Shown one piece after another: positions 33,291 through 45,569 of a DNA stretch of 64,000 nt (within the stretch, counting starts at the first letter, position 1; every line of letters starts with the position of its first letter). The DNA comes from Tolypeutes matacus (lineage: Eukaryota > Chordata > Mammalia > Cingulata > Chlamyphoridae). The notes beneath the pieces are model-generated. The model worked only from the letters and a program-made list of their open reading frames with translations. It had not been told where the DNA came from and made no database searches. The stretch covers positions 7,532,092-7,596,091 of the forward strand of contig JAKSZT010054335.1 in the NCBI GenBank assembly GCA_026826555.1. The letters are read 5' to 3'. A program made the translations under genes and the position numbers.

Positions 33291-35082
33291 TTCCTTAGGT
33301 GATTAGTAATTCTAAAATACGAACGGCTCATACTAAAAGCTTTCTCTGGAGAATTTTTTTGACACCGATAGTGAAAATAGGTTACGTCCAGAAAGGATTT
33401 GCATTGGCTTCTGTTAAATACCCGGGTTTAAGAGTTTGGGGTCAAAACAGCAATACAAATTTGGACGGCAAATACAAGAATGGCTTCCTTGTGGTTAAGA
33501 GTTTTCAAAGGAGGCTCTTTTCACATTTCTCCCTTTCAATGTTCCTAGACAACACCATTGCAATTCTGTGGTGGGGGCAGTGGGTTCTAATTCATCCTTA
33601 GAAAGGGGGTCTGATGTTTTGTCAGATGCCACACATTAGAAGCACCATTCATTGGCTTTGTCTTTTGTCTTTCGTCTCCAAGAGACCGGGAAAAATGACA
33701 CGTTTTCAAAAACCCTCAAGAGTAAAAGCTTACTTGTCTGGGTTCCAATCTTCAGCTAATCCTTGCTTGGATATTAATTATTTTATGCCAGCTCCAGGAC
33801 GCAATCAAGAAGTATTGTTTCTCTATTTTTTTAATGGTCATTATTGTTTATTCCCACCTTTTAAAGTAATTTTCAGCAAAAGAATTAGACAGTGAGCTAG
33901 GATGATATAAATGGACTTCCTTCTTTCAGGCTCAGGGATGCCCATTCCATCTATGAAATTACTTTGACTTCTAACATTTTGTAAATCTGTTTCCTTATAT
34001 AAAATACTTAATCTGTCCAGAATTTTTAAATTGAGAGCTTTTTAAACTTTAATTACAAAATTTCATTTATATATCATTTTCCCATAGATTTGAAATAAAA
34101 GCTTCCTCATGTATTAAATTGCAGCATTCAGTAAAATCGCATATATACTTGAAACTATTTCTGGCCTTTGTTCCATTGATCAATATGATGTATTTTGCTG
34201 GTGACAGTACATTGCTCGATATGTGAGCCTTTAGAATTCACCCTGCTTTTTTTCTGCAAGGCAAATTCTAATTATTCTTTCTTTACAAAATATCCCTGGC
34301 TCTATTATCATACTTATTTTCCAGGTGAATTATAATAACAGATAATAAAGCTGAAAAAGAAAGCAAGGAAAAAAGAAAAGAAAGAGGACTGGAATTTGGG
34401 GATTTTGAATAGGACTCTCTATAGCTGCAAATAAATCCAAGGAGAGTTGCCATCTTTTAATATTAAGATTTGTCATCCCAGAACATGGATACTTTCTCCA
34501 AGTTATCCAATTCTTTAAATTTTTGAGATCTTTGTAACTGTACACCTTTGGAATCACAGCTACCCACAGCTGGGCACATGCATGTGTGTGTGTGCACATG
34601 TTCCTGCAGTATCGGCCAGCTCGGTCCAGGCAGGCAGCCAGCTCGGAAGCCACTCCGAGGCCAGAGTCAGCGAACTTCTTCCAGACTTTGGAAGCTGCAG
34701 GGATCTTTCTTGTGCTGAGGAGGGTGCAGGTCTTCAGGTGGCCCCCAGTGGCCACACCCAGCGCAGGAGCCCCCCCCCCCAACAAGACGCGTCCCCCTCC
34801 CTAAAGCATCACCACAGCCCTGCTCCCTTCACACCTGCTTCATCCACTGCGCGGCTACAAGAGTGCCGCGTCCTGCCGAGTGTCGACAGTCTTCATTCTA
34901 CACCACTCCATTAAAAGCAGAAACTGCGGCTATCTTAGCCACATAATGTTCAATTCTATATATTTAGAGACTCTGCCCTTTTAAACGAAAAAGCCCGCTT
35001 TGTTCCATGTAAGGCTGCCTTGGATTCCAACCTGTCTGGCATTATTAGCACCACGCCAACCTCCTCTTGCATAAAATTTTCT
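33290..35082. other. Gene-free stretch, non-repetitive
   Basis: No gene or repeat family recognised. Bases 33,900-34,330 are AT-rich. Eleven consecutive C at 34,770-34,780 and a short alternating (tg) stretch at 34,584-34,594 are the only simple-sequence features. Confidence 0.4.
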
Positions 35083-35083
35083 G

Positions 35084-35111
35084 GTGTGTGTGTGTGTGTG
35101 TGTGTGTGTGT
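35084..35111. repeat. (GT)n microsatellite
   Basis: Fourteen uninterrupted GT dinucleotides abutting the start of the next interspersed repeat. Confidence 0.95.
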
Positions 35112-35560
35112 TCATTTCCCATCACTGTGTAAAAGTCCCCGCAAACTCAGCAGCTTAAACATGCAAGCTCGCCCTCTGGGTCGGGGGCCTGGCACATTTC
35201 CTCTGGTCCCTTCTGCTCTGAGTCTCATTAGGCTGAGGCCAAGGTTAGGGAAAGATCCCTTTCCAAGCTCTGCTATCAGAACCCATTTCCTTGCGGTGGG
35301 AGGACTGAGGTGGTTGTTTTCTTTCCAGCTGTTGGGGGGTCTGCTCTCCATGTCACATGGCCCCTCCAGCTCCGCCAGGAATCTCAAAACCTCCCCCATT
35401 TCTCCTCTCGGCTTTCCCTTCTGCTACCAGCCAGGGGAAACTCTGCTCTGCAGGTCAGGCCCATCCAAAAGGCAGCTGTGCCGCATGACAGGGCAGTCAC
35501 AGGAGGAAACCTGGCATGGGATGTATCCTTGCGGGAATCCTGCCTTCCACAGTGCTCGTT
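35112..35560 (-). repeat. Old interspersed repeat, LTR- or DNA-transposon-like
   Basis: 'catttcccatcactgtgtaa', 'actcagcagcttaaac', 'tccaagctctgc', 'cccatttccttgcggtggga' and 'gtcacatggcccc' follow a common mammalian repeat layout ('tgtaacaaattaccacaaactcagcggcttaaaac…cattccttgcggctgtaggactga…'). I recognise the layout but cannot assign the family with confidence. Confidence 0.5.
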
Positions 35561-36840
35561 CCTCGTTTCCCTCTTTTCTATCTCACTTTGTTTTCAGGGG
35601 GTTTCTGGTGTAGCTAAATGTTTGATTTTTCTGTTTTATGAAATTTGATGATCTTTATTTTCTGATGAATGAGTTTGATAAATTTATACTTCCTGGGATA
35701 ATCTATCTGATATTTTTCTGCCATTTTATTTTGTTCTTTCTTGCTGCTACCTGCTTGCCCCTCACCTAATATCTTTTCCTCTAGGGATCAAAACATTCCT
35801 TCATTGATCTTTTCTCTCTTTCTCTGGTTACTCAGAAGTAATCTGAATTCTCTTATTTATTTATTTATTTTAGTTTTTAGCAATTTCCTGCATATTTTAG
35901 CCCTATCACCATAAAGAATAAAACAGTATCTAATGACACCCCATGTAATTTTCCCTCCTCCTCTTCCCTCCCACCAAGTAAAAGAATCATGCCTTTATAA
36001 CAAGATTTTTAGTGCTTTTTAAACTTTCTTCACTCTTAAGAACTATTTTTTGGCATCATATTAAGCTGTACAATCATGTGAACATTTGGTTAACATTTTT
36101 AACATTAACTCAAACCCTAAAGCTTCCATCACTCATCATTTATTTTATATTTCATTTCACCTTGACCTCAGGTCGCTCTTTTCATTACTGTTTTAATTGG
36201 CTGATCATTTCTGGGTAATTCTGAGCCTTGCATGTTTCGTTTCAAGCTTGTGGATGAGACGCCCACGTGGAATGGAGTGAAATGCCTGGGCATACCTGTG
36301 GTTCCTCAGGCCAAAGATATGCCCGTAAGGCAACCAAATAAAACCTAAAGGCAGCCGGGCACCCCTGACCGCTGCAGCCCTTGACATGCCCTCTACCTTC
36401 TCTAGGGAGTCCTTCCTCAAGGATAAAACGGGCTCAAACAAACCAACTCTGAGGCTTTTTCCAGATGTACCCAACAAGATTTTATGAAACTAATAAAAAT
36501 ATTAATATTTTATCTACATACTATCCCAGAAAATAGAATTTTGTTTTAGCAAATTATTAATGAGACTACTGTATGTGCATAAAGTTTATAAAAATGAATA
36601 TTTCCCTTAGTTCTTGCTTGAAAGAAAAAGTAGAAACTCATATGAACAATGTTTCTACCAAATATACGTACAATTGCATTATTTTAAAGTCTAGGAAAAG
36701 GGAGCTGAGCTTTTGTTGAACCCTTATTCATTCAACAATACCATACAAACAATTTCAACACTTCTGAATATTTTTAAGGTTCCATTTACAAAATTTTTGA
36801 CTAGGTTTTAGAGAGACATAGCTCAAAATTCAGAAAATAC
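35560..36840. other. Gene-free, AT-rich stretch
   Basis: Mostly AT-rich sequence with a (TTTA)n tract at 35,849-35,871. The segment 36,230-36,475 is GC-richer but is not a repeat or exon that I recognise. Confidence 0.4.
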
Positions 36841-37400
36841 AAAAGGGTTTACGATGAAAAGGGTCACCCTTAATTCTGTCCTCTAGCTACCCAATGTGCC
36901 TCAATCGGAGCTCTGTGTTTCACAAGTATCCTTCCAGAGATACTTACACATACACAGGATGCCTCCCCTCTCGCTCTCCCTCGTCCTCCACATCTCCCTA
37001 CCTCTCGGTCTTACCCACCCCCATGTATTTTGGTCCCTTTTCTGTCCTGAACCTTGTTTTCGCACTTATTGTATCTTGGAAATCTTTGTATTTTGGAATA
37101 GGATGCTTCCTCCTCTTCTTTTTTATAACCACACAGCATCCCATCACCTGGAGATACCATAGTTTATTACCCAACACCTACTTAAGCACGTTTTATACAA
37201 TGTCACGATCATAACCATCAGCGTATCTCGTGTCACACTGGCGACGTATTCTGCAGGGTAATTCTTAGAGCTGACGTGCTTAGGTTCTAGGCCACACACA
37301 GCCGTATTCTAACAGAGCGAAATCGCGTTCCTTAGGGAGATTACCAGCTTATGCTCCCACGCCGCCACGCATGAGCCTCGTGGTTTTAAATAGGTCCAGA
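36840..37400 (-). repeat. Ancient L1 3'-region remnant, antisense
   Basis: 'ataaccacacagcatcccat', 'accatagtttattacccaac' and 'ctgcagggtaattcttagag' correspond to the reversed 3' region of old L1s ('…ccatagtttatttaaccatt…ctgtaggataaattcctagaagtg…'). Highly diverged. Confidence 0.4.
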
Positions 37401-38160
37401 GCACGCCATGGAGTCCTTTCAAATTCCTGCCCTCAACTACCTTCCGTTCGGTTCTGTGCGGCCATGAGGGATGGGAGTGTGGTTTATGCCTCAAGCTATC
37501 CTGGTTTTTCTTTCTTTCCTCCAAAACACACGAGGGCCACAAAATGCACCTGCTGCTACCAAGCTTCAAAAGTGTGAGACATACTGGAAGAACCTGGGCC
37601 CGGAGAGCGGCAGGCTTCAGTGTCTCACACAGCCCACCTAAATGCTCGCCGCAGCGACCCAGCAGCAGAGAGGGGCGAACTCGTGGCCCCAGCGGTCAAA
37701 GCCTGATGAGGATGGATGCAGCAGGCCGAGGGGACACATTGCTAATAAAAACCCCATCCGGCACTGCCTGCACTGCCCAGATGTTAAAAAGGGCTTAGGA
37801 TGATTAAGCAGCGGGACAGTTAATTAAGAGGCACTTCCAGGGGAACGTGCCGATGGCAGAGGAGAGCGGTCGTCTACTGTGCAGCTGAAGGAGAGGAGAC
37901 AGGAAAGCAGCCGTGGAGATGCAGGCAGGGGCGGAGGCGCAGAGCACGCAGTACGGGGCCCCAGGCCCACCCTGGGTCTGCTGTCGTCCCCCGAGAGCTT
38001 GTCCCAAAGCAGGCGCTCACCTCCTCTGAAAGCAGGGTCCTCCGTGGTGATAGAAACACAACAACTGGGAGGCAGTTTCCATTTCTTTTCCTCACTGGAT
38101 GAAGCCACCATAAAACTTTAATAATTGCTGAAGGGTGAGGTTTATAAAAATGTGGAACAA
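37400..38160. other. Gene-free stretch
   Basis: Mixed composition with scattered CpGs. Overlapping open frames on both strands at 37,820-38,110 have no recognisable domain. Confidence 0.4.
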
Positions 38161-38162
38161 AG

Positions 38163-38240
38163 GGAGTTCATGTAGCTCAGTGGTTGGGCACCTGCCTCCC
38201 CTGTACGAGGTCCCAGGTTCAATCCTGGGAACCTCCTAAA
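38163..38240 (+). mobile_element. DAS-type tRNA-derived SINE, monomer, sense
   Basis: A tRNA-like head with A box TAGCTCAGTGG (38,173-38,183) and B box GGTTCAATCC (38,216-38,225), then a short A-rich tail. Loss of the tRNA fold downstream and the A-tail show that it is a SINE and not a functional tRNA gene. No clear target duplication. Confidence 0.8.
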
Positions 38241-38249
38241 AAAAGTAGA

Positions 38250-39025
38250 ACCCAGAGATTGTTGTGTTGTAAATTACGGTGACGAAGCAGTGGGATGGCT
38301 CACCTCCCTGCACGTGGTCTCAGACACGGGAGCCCGAGGGGAGCCCCCAGGACACGAGGCTGAGGCCACCGGACCCAAGAGTGCACCTGTGACACCCCCC
38401 GGCCATGCGCACAGCTGGGAAGCCGCTGCACAGCGAGCAAGCCCCTGGTCTGACGCCCAAGCACACTGCCTGCCTCGTCTCCGTTGATTAAATGGATGTT
38501 TCTAAAGTACAAGGAATATTTGCTGATTCCTATTTCCATAAAACCCAGAGATCTGCTGTGCAGGACCTAAACCATCAGCGCTAATTTCCCCGTGTCTAAG
38601 CACACGGGGTCCGGCAAGGCTCGCAAAACAAAGCTTTCATTCTGGCACAAAGACGCAGTTCACTGTTTCTTAGAAAGTCAGTGAAGGTCCTTCCTGCCCT
38701 CCATGCCTCCCACAGTGAGGCCAAGGATGCCCTGACCTGCCCTTTGGCACTCACTTCCCACTCTGACCGCTGCCCAGGCCCAGGCCCACGGGCCGCTGAC
38801 CTTGCTAGGATCTACGGGAATGCAGACCTGTCTACTTGCTTAATCAAGGGCAAACCAAGAGCCTTGCCCGGCTCCACCTGCAGAAGGAGCTCCACGCGGG
38901 GTGTGTTCCCCGTGACTGTCTACAAGGTCTCGGCAAAGTTTCGGAGGGGAGCACATGCTGCCAGTGGGCGAGCTGGAGCACCACCTGGAGTCTGACTCCG
39001 CGAGTGTCTCAGCAGCCGGGGACAC
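38250..39025. other. Gene-free stretch
   Basis: GC-moderate unique sequence with scattered CpG. No recognisable gene or repeat. Confidence 0.4.
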
Positions 39026-39557
39026 TGTTAGTTTCCTAGGGCTGCCAGAGAAAATGACCACAAACCGGGTGGCTTAAAACAACAGAAATTTATTCTCTCA
39101 CAGTTCTGGAATCTGGAAGTTCAAAATGAAGGTGTCAGCAGGGCCATGTTCCCTCTGGATCCTTCCTTGCCTCCTCCGGCTTCTGGTGGCTCCCGGCTTC
39201 CGTGGTGCTCCTTGGCTTGCAGCCGCATCACTCCAATCTCTGCCTCCGCTGCCCGTGGCCTGCCTCTGTTGTCACATGAACTGCCTCCCCTGCCCCGTGG
39301 CCTGCCTCTGTTGTCATGTGAACTGCCCCCGCTGCCTCGTGGCCTGCCTCCCCTGCCCTGTGGCCTGCCTCCTTGCATCCCTCTGTCTCCTCTCCTCTTC
39401 CTACGTGGACACCAGTCACACTGGATTGAAGACCCACCCTAACCCAGCGTGGCCACATCCCCACTGATGACATCTGCAAAGACCCTCTTCCAAACAGGGC
39501 CACACATGCTGAGGCTTCCAGTGGACATGAATCTGGGACACTATTCAACCCAGTACA
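39026..39557 (-). mobile_element. MaLR-type LTR, antisense
   Basis: Begins TGTTAGTTTCCTAGGGCTGC and continues 'gggtggcttaaaacaacag', 'tttattctctcacagttctg', 'ggtgtcagcagggccatg', 'ccttggcttgcagc', 'gcatcactccaatctctgcc', 'gacatctgcaaagaccct', ending CAGTACA. This is the well-known reversed MaLR/MLT1-type layout. A minisatellite has expanded inside it. No 5-bp duplication is visible. Confidence 0.7.
39255..39372. repeat. Minisatellite, 42-bp unit with 21-bp half-units
   Basis: 'gtggcctgcctc' starts at 39,255, 39,297, 39,339 and 39,360 (steps 42, 42, 21). Alternating half-units carry 'tgttgtca(c/t)(a/g)tgaactgcc' and 'ccctgccc'. It lies wholly inside the LTR and creates repetitive open frames on both strands that are not genes. 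Confidence 0.8.
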
Positions 39558-39559
39558 GT

Positions 39560-39850
39560 CAGCAATTCTATTTTAAGGAATCACTTAAAGAAAAAAGAGT
39601 ATAGAAGGTGACAAAATGTCATGATATACAGAGATGTTCACGACATCATTCTTTAGGCTATAAAAATAGTAAACAACCCAAATATCCAACAGTCAAGGAA
39701 TGTAAAATTAAGATGCATCTACATGACATGATACGACACGCCATAATGTAATATTATGCAGTGATATCTCATGGCATAAGGCACTGATTAATATAATAGT
39801 AAGTGGGGGAAAACTACACAGAATCCCAGTTTTGCTTAAAAACATACTCA
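39560..39850 (+). repeat. Ancient L1 fragment, sense
   Basis: 'aaaatagtaaacaacccaaa', 'tatccaacagtcaaggaatg' and 'aatattatgcagtgatat' recall the L1 ORF2 3' stretch '…aacccaaatgtccatcaa…aatactatgcagc…'. No frame survives. Confidence 0.45.
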
Positions 39851-41845
39851 CTACATCTACACACACAAAATACGACGTTTCCATCGTGGCACTTGTACGC
39901 TAAATTGCCGAGACATGCACCCATTTTGCCTCCCGCTCCCTCCCTGCCCCTGGCCCCTGCCACCTCCCACCAAACACAGAAGCACAGTCCCCCCAGCCAG
40001 GCAGGAGCTGGGGAGCAGGATCCACCTGTCCTGCTCATGAATGCTGCCCCACAGGCCAGCACCCACCCCGTGAGGCTCAACAAATACCCGCCAGGCAATA
40101 ATTAGCAATAAATGCTTGACATCCAGAGGACGCTTACCTCTGTTTCGTAGCAATTATTCTACAGTACGAAGTTATGTATATTTTTTATTTCCCTTTACTT
40201 CTAATGCCCCTTTCCTAGTTTTCTAAATTGCCATGAGTTTATAATCAGAAAATATTTTTTAAAGAAATTAATCTTAACAAACCAAATTACATTTATTTGC
40301 TTCCATATTCTTAGTCCATTGTTCAATTTAATAAATATATATAAGTGCAAACGGTGACTGAAGCCTCACCTCCATCCGAGAAGGGCAGAAAGGCTGTGCA
40401 TTATGACGTGATCATGCGCTAATCAAAAATGAAAATTTTCATTTTCTCTGCTGGACAAATGAAGACGTGGAGGCTCCCAAACCCATAAAACTGATGGAAA
40501 ATGAAACACAGCAATGAAAAGAGGAAAGCAAAAAGCCACGTTCTCATTACTAGCAAAAGACCTGGGCTGACACCTGGAATTCTCACACTGCAGTATCTGC
40601 AGCAAAGTCAGCTGTGGTTTGAATCCTACAACGGCCCTCTGGAAAACGGAAAACAGTGACGTCTTTCTACACAGCTCCCTTTTCCCTCCCTCACAAAAAG
40701 GAGCCTGTGTGCAACCCTTAAACATTCTGAAAATACTCTAGAATATAAAGGAAAGCCATTCCTGACCCCATCACCAGCACATAACCAAGCACATCATTCT
40801 GGTGAATTTCCACACAGATTAATAATGTGCACTGTAACACGCTTTGTTATTTTTTATTTAATATCCATCTGTCCACATTATATACACATCAGACTCGTTT
40901 TCTTCCCAGTTCTTTAGCATCTTTGCCTGACACACACACACACACACACATATCGATACATAACTATCTACACCATACACGTTGGACTCTTCCCCAGTTC
41001 CACGTCCGGAACAGCCCTATTTCACTGATACAGGACCTGCGCTAACTGAGACAGAGGCTGCTAACTATTCACTTCGTTATTAGCCATTACATTACACTTG
41101 GATGAATTTTAAATATAGTAATTCCACAGCCTCAAAATGATTGCAATTCTAAGTTATTATTTCCCCAAATACAGGCAGCAAACCATGGAAATTAAAATAT
41201 CTCTTTAGAACTTAAAATTTTGATACCTTCTCTTTAAAAAACCTAACGTAGGCACTTTGCAAAACTTGTGCAAATACAAGGGGCGGCAGCCCAGCTGTTA
41301 TCAGCCCGGCAGCCTCTGTTAGCCCTTTGCTTTTTCCTTCCTAACTTGTGTTCCTTTTCGGGTGCGTGTGTCTTCCTAGATGTAATTCCAGTGGTCATCT
41401 CGCTTTACAGCGGGCTTTATCTTTAACTCACCCCTCCTCCTTGCGCAGTCTTCATGGGCTTCCTTCCCAAGGCCCCCGAGGCTCAGCTCAGGCGAGGCCA
41501 CTGCCCACCGGCTGGCTTCTCTGGGAGGCCCAGCACGTGGCTGGCTGCGCTTTCTCCTGCTGTCTGAGGAACTGGCCTCTTCTCAGGGTGGGCCAGGGAA
41601 GAACAAACAGGGGAACCCAATGAGCTGATTTCGTGGCTCATTAGGAAATTCATTAATGGGATTTAAAAGCCAAAGTGAAATTTCTGGGCAACGTGCAGTT
41701 TTCCCAGGTCCAGAAATGACATTTGAAATTTAACTCAACAAATGAATTGCAAATGTTGGAGGCTGTCTTAACATATTTGACCTGGGGGTCTAGAGAGGGC
41801 GCCGTGGAGGAATGGACAAGGCTGGAGAGCACAGGTCATCATTCA
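39850..41845. other. Gene-free stretch with (AC)n at 40.93 kb
   Basis: Mostly unique, AT-rich at 40,170-40,340 and 41,050-41,270. A CA microsatellite of ten units lies at 40,930-40,950. 40,730-40,930 may be a very old LINE piece. No gene recognised. Confidence 0.4.
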
Positions 41846-41859
41846 GGAAACGAAGAGAG

Positions 41860-41985
41860 GACAGCACTGTGGAGAGAGCACAGACCTGGGCCAGGCCATG
41901 GGGCTCAAAGTCCAGCTTCACCACTTGCAAATGCAGGCTCCGAGGCAGCAATCTGTGCCTCAGTTTTCTCATCGATTGTACGAGG
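41860..41985 (+). repeat. MIR SINE, sense
   Basis: 'agagcacagacctgggccag', 'ggctcaaagtccagcttcac', 'cacttgcaaatgcaggct' and 'ctgtgcctcagttttctcat' match the MIR core and 3' half in order. Confidence 0.75.
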
Positions 41986-42004
41986 ACCTACTAATCACCA
42001 GCAC

Positions 42005-42450
42005 GGGTAAAATGCAAAAGCTAGACAACACGAAGCTTTGGTGAGGATGTGGAATCACTGGAGCTCTCGCACACGGCTGGTCTGGAAAACTGGCCGTATC
42101 TGCCAAATACGCACACGGCCAGATGACCCAGCAATCTCTTTCCCAAATTATATACACAATAGAAACGCATCCCCATGTCACTGGAAGACAGAATGTGCAG
42201 AGCGGAAGTATCTTACCAGGTGTAAATGAGAAGTGACCCAGACGCCGACGACAGTAGATCGGATCAATCCACTAAATACTACACGGCACTGAGAAGGAAT
42301 CACGCAGAGCCACGTGTACTCACGCGGATAAGTGACTGAACAAAAGAAGCCCGACTGGAAGAGGAGACACTTCATGATTCCATTTACCTCGGCTCAGAAA
42401 CGGGCGGGTTAATTTATGCACTGGAAGCCAGACTGGCATGACTCTGGGGA
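42005..42450 (+). repeat. Ancient L1 3' region, sense
   Basis: 'tggtgaggatgtggaatcac', 'tggagctctcgcacacggct', 'ccagatgacccagcaatctc' and 'gaagcccgactggaagagga' followed by 'catgattccatttacc' trace the L1 ORF2 end and 3' UTR of an old L1M-type element. It carries more CpG than expected from mutation decay, matching the locally GC-rich background. Confidence 0.6.
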
Positions 42451-43635
42451 AGCAGTGCCCAGAGCGGCCTCTGCTCCGTGGCCCAGGCGCCCGCCACGCG
42501 GGTGTGTTCGGTCCCACGGTTGGTGCCGAGCTGCCCTGCTTTGCCTGGGCCTGGAGACCACAGTTCAGCTAAAGCTGGTTGCCAGCTGCCCCTCTGGACG
42601 CTCGCCCTTCCTTCTCTCTCCATTTTAATCCTCCTCTCGCTACCTTTACATTTCTACCTGTGATGAGATTCCCTGGCTCTAAATTACCCTCTTCTACAAA
42701 AGCACATACTTATCAAGTAACAGGTTATTTCTCCCCAGGTTGTAATTTAGGGAAACCAAAAGCTCTCTTAGTGCCACCAAACAAAATTTACTATCGCTAT
42801 GAAAGTTGGAGTCAGCAGTGGCCAAAACCTAGCAGAAATGACTTGCTAGTGGTCTCATTTTCCTTATTAAATCACACCTTTCAGGCCTCCGGCCGTTTGG
42901 TAGCTCTTGTCTGCTCTGGGCTCTGATTTAAGCTCTTCTTGCTTGGGCTCAAGCATGAAAAACCCTTTCTCCCTTGCTCTGACTGGTGCCAGGGGAGCAC
43001 CTGGTGGCCAGACCTGCGCAGAGACGCCCGAGGCTTCCGCCGGCTGAAGTGCCACCCAGGGGCGTCGGGGACAGAGAAGGCCCGCTGCGGACACTCGCGC
43101 CTTTGTCCTTCTCAAAAGCAGCGAGGCAAAGGGCTAGAGCCAAATGCACTGGGCCTCCACCTCAGAAGCCCTGGTGAAGAAAGTGCCGGAATGCTGACCT
43201 GTGGGAAGAGCTTAGCTTTCATCTAGAGTCAGAAGTCATCAGGAACACCCCGAGTTGTTCTGGGAAACAAGCCTGTCACCCCCAAATACGCCACCGCTGC
43301 CCGTCTTGGGAGGACGACCAGCCAGGCTGTTGCTGGGGAAGAGCCGGAGCCGGTGCCCGGCTTTTAACTGCCCTGGACGAACGAGGCACAGAGCATCCGT
43401 GCGGAAGAGCAGGCCTCGCCTGGGCTTACTAGGACACCCAGCAAGGAGCGGGCAAGGAAAGGGCGGGAACAAAGGACGGCCTTCTAAGACTATCTATCGA
43501 TCCCTTAGGCTAAACTGTGAGTTCTTAATGGTGAAAGTTAAAAGCCAAGAGAAGAGCAGATGGTTTAAGACAAAGAGCCACAAGACTCGACTTTCTCCTT
43601 GACATTTCACTCCTTGACTTTGTACAGACTTGCGT
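42450..43635. other. Gene-free stretch
   Basis: Unique, GC-richer around 43,000-43,480 with scattered CpG. Several short frames on both strands; none is recognisable. Confidence 0.4.
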
Positions 43636-43653
43636 AAAATGCTAACTTCTCAG

Positions 43654-44043
43654 GGAAGCGGACGTGGCTCAAGCAACTGAGCTCCCACCTACCACATGGG
43701 AGGTCCAGGGTTTGGTTCCTGGTGCCTCCTGGAGAAGATGAGCAAACAGCGAGCTGGCACGAGGGGCAGGCGTGGTGAGCTGATGCCACAAGATGACACA
43801 ACAAGGAGACACAAAGAGGAATCACAATGAGAGACACAAAAAAGCAGGAAGCTGAGGTGGCTCAAGAGACTGAGCGCTTCCTTCCCACATGGGAGGTCCC
43901 AGGTTCGGTTCCCGGTGTCTCCTAAAGAGAAGACGAGCAGACACGGAGAGCACAAGACAAACGGACACAGAGAGCAGACAGCGAGCACAAACAATGAGGG
44001 GGCGGGACGGAGATAAATAAATAAAATAAATAAATCTTTTTAA
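43654..44043 (+). mobile_element. Dimeric DAS-type SINE with 18-bp target duplication
   Basis: Two tRNA-like heads in tandem: 'gacgtggctcaagcaactga' (43,661-43,680) with B box 'ggtttggttcctg', and 'gaggtggctcaagagactga' (from 43,854) with B box 'ggttcggttcccg'. Each is followed by an 'acacggagagcacaa'-like body, and the whole ends in 'aaataaataaaataaa'. It is bounded by AAAATGCTAACTTCTCAG (43,636-43,653) and AAAATGCTAATGTCTCAG (44,044-44,061), 16 of 18 matching, so it was inserted by L1 machinery as one unit. Confidence 0.88.
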
Positions 44044-44061
44044 AAAATGCTAATGTCTCAG

Positions 44062-45565
44062 AGAGCTCTTCTCGACTATGGGGATAAAAACATCCGGCCC
44101 GTGGAAGGCAGCGGACGGGCCACACGCGAGCTCCTGCAGGCCCTTCCAGCCCTATTACCTGGTATTAATGATCGTGATTTAAGCTGGGCTGGAGCGCGGG
44201 GGGCTTTAGCCTGCCATTGTCAGGCTGGGTCTGATTCTTCCACTGAACACCGGAGGTAATAAGGTGTGTCTGACCCAGCTAACGTGGGACTGCAGGAGAC
44301 CACGTCTACGAAGCACTGAGCTAAGCCAGACGGGCAGGTGGGCTCCAAATTTGAGAATGGCTGAAGAAAGGCTACTTTGACTTTCTCCGGTTTCACCACT
44401 TTAAGAGCGATATGCATTTTATATCTATAACTTGTAAAATTATAGATCACAAGGGCCGAGACGGGGCGCGGGAGGCTGTAAGGGAAGCCAGGGCGCCGCC
44501 CGCCTCCCGGCTCGGCCTCGCTAGGTGTGCCCAGGCTTCCACGCAGCGCACCCGGTGTGCACTCAGCACAGGCCACCGTGCACTTGCCCCGAGGGTCAAC
44601 ATCAGCGCGGAGCCGGCCATCCCGCCCCGTCTCCCAGGCTTCCTGGAGCCCCGGCGCCTCCCTCAAAGGGCCTGCAGCCAAGACTGGGGTTTCAAATTCC
44701 CCACTGATACGCATCTTTGGGATTTGGACTGAGAAACTGGAATTTCTGGAAATTTCTTGGGAATTCTGAAGTCCTAAGTTATTCTTCAAATACACCCAAC
44801 AGTGTTCATACTCTTCACTCATTATTCTAGGCATCGAAAACTATGTTTAACAAAAGGAAGTATTCCTTTTAGTATGATTTACAAAGAACTGTAGCCTACC
44901 GCAAATACTCACAGCGGTGGGAGAAAGGTCCCACATTATTTGGCAGCATTAGAACAATGGGATATTCAGATCCCCAAGCAAGTCCAACAGCAGGATGCAC
45001 AAGGTGCGGAAGCTGCCATGTAAGGACTTCCTCTGTTTTCTGAAACCTGCTAGAGCTTAGAACATCACTCACAGAATTTGTATAAAGTATTTTATGTCTA
45101 TAAACTAATTAATTCTTATTTTATTTACAAAAATGACTCATATTAGCAGCAAATGGGGCCATAAGCCTATTTATAACATGGCAATAGCTTTACACAAGAT
45201 TAGATCTTGGCCGCTTCTCTCCTAAGTCCTCCTGTTCTGGTTCCTAGAAATATCCACCTTAAACCTCTCCATGTGTCAGTATTTCCTACTTTTGCTGGAC
45301 ATCCAATCAGTAAGTCTCTATGTTGACATTAAGCTTAATTCTGACAGGAAAATAAGGATACTTTTTCCCATTTTCATGATTTCTCCACTGATTTTTATTA
45401 GAATATGGAAAAATGTGTAAATTTCATGCATGGAAACAGGAGCAGAACAGAATCACATAAGGAGGGATTTTCAGTAACAAAGAGTGAAAGCTTGAATGTA
45501 CCAGGGACCTTTGTAGTCTGATTTACAGAAGAAGTCTGTTAAGTGATTTTGTGACTCTAAAACAA
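44062..45565. other. Gene-free stretch with CpG-rich core 44.45-44.68 kb
   Basis: 44,450-44,680 is GC-rich with many CpGs, flanked by AT-rich unique DNA. A minus-strand frame is open for 204 codons (44,834-44,220), but its ends are AT-rich and its centre CpG-rich, and no domain is recognisable. I do not call it a gene. Confidence 0.4.
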
Positions 45566-45569
45566 CAAA

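Noticed and set aside
35020..35613. 197-codon plus-strand frame
   Set aside because: Spans a (GT)n microsatellite and an old interspersed repeat; the Cys-Val run is simply the microsatellite translated.
38163..38240. tRNA gene-like A and B boxes
   Set aside because: The sequence lacks a complete cloverleaf and ends in an A-rich tail: a tRNA-derived SINE, not a tRNA gene. The same holds for 43.65 and 48.84 kb.
39121..39548. Repetitive frames with a Gly/Arg-rich or Leu/Pro/Cys-rich period
   Set aside because: Produced by the 42-bp minisatellite inside a MaLR-type LTR; not a repeat protein.
44220..44834. 204-codon open frame, minus strand
   Set aside because: Crosses a sharp composition boundary (AT-rich, CpG-rich, AT-rich) and has no recognisable motif. 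The plus strand is also open across the GC-rich core.
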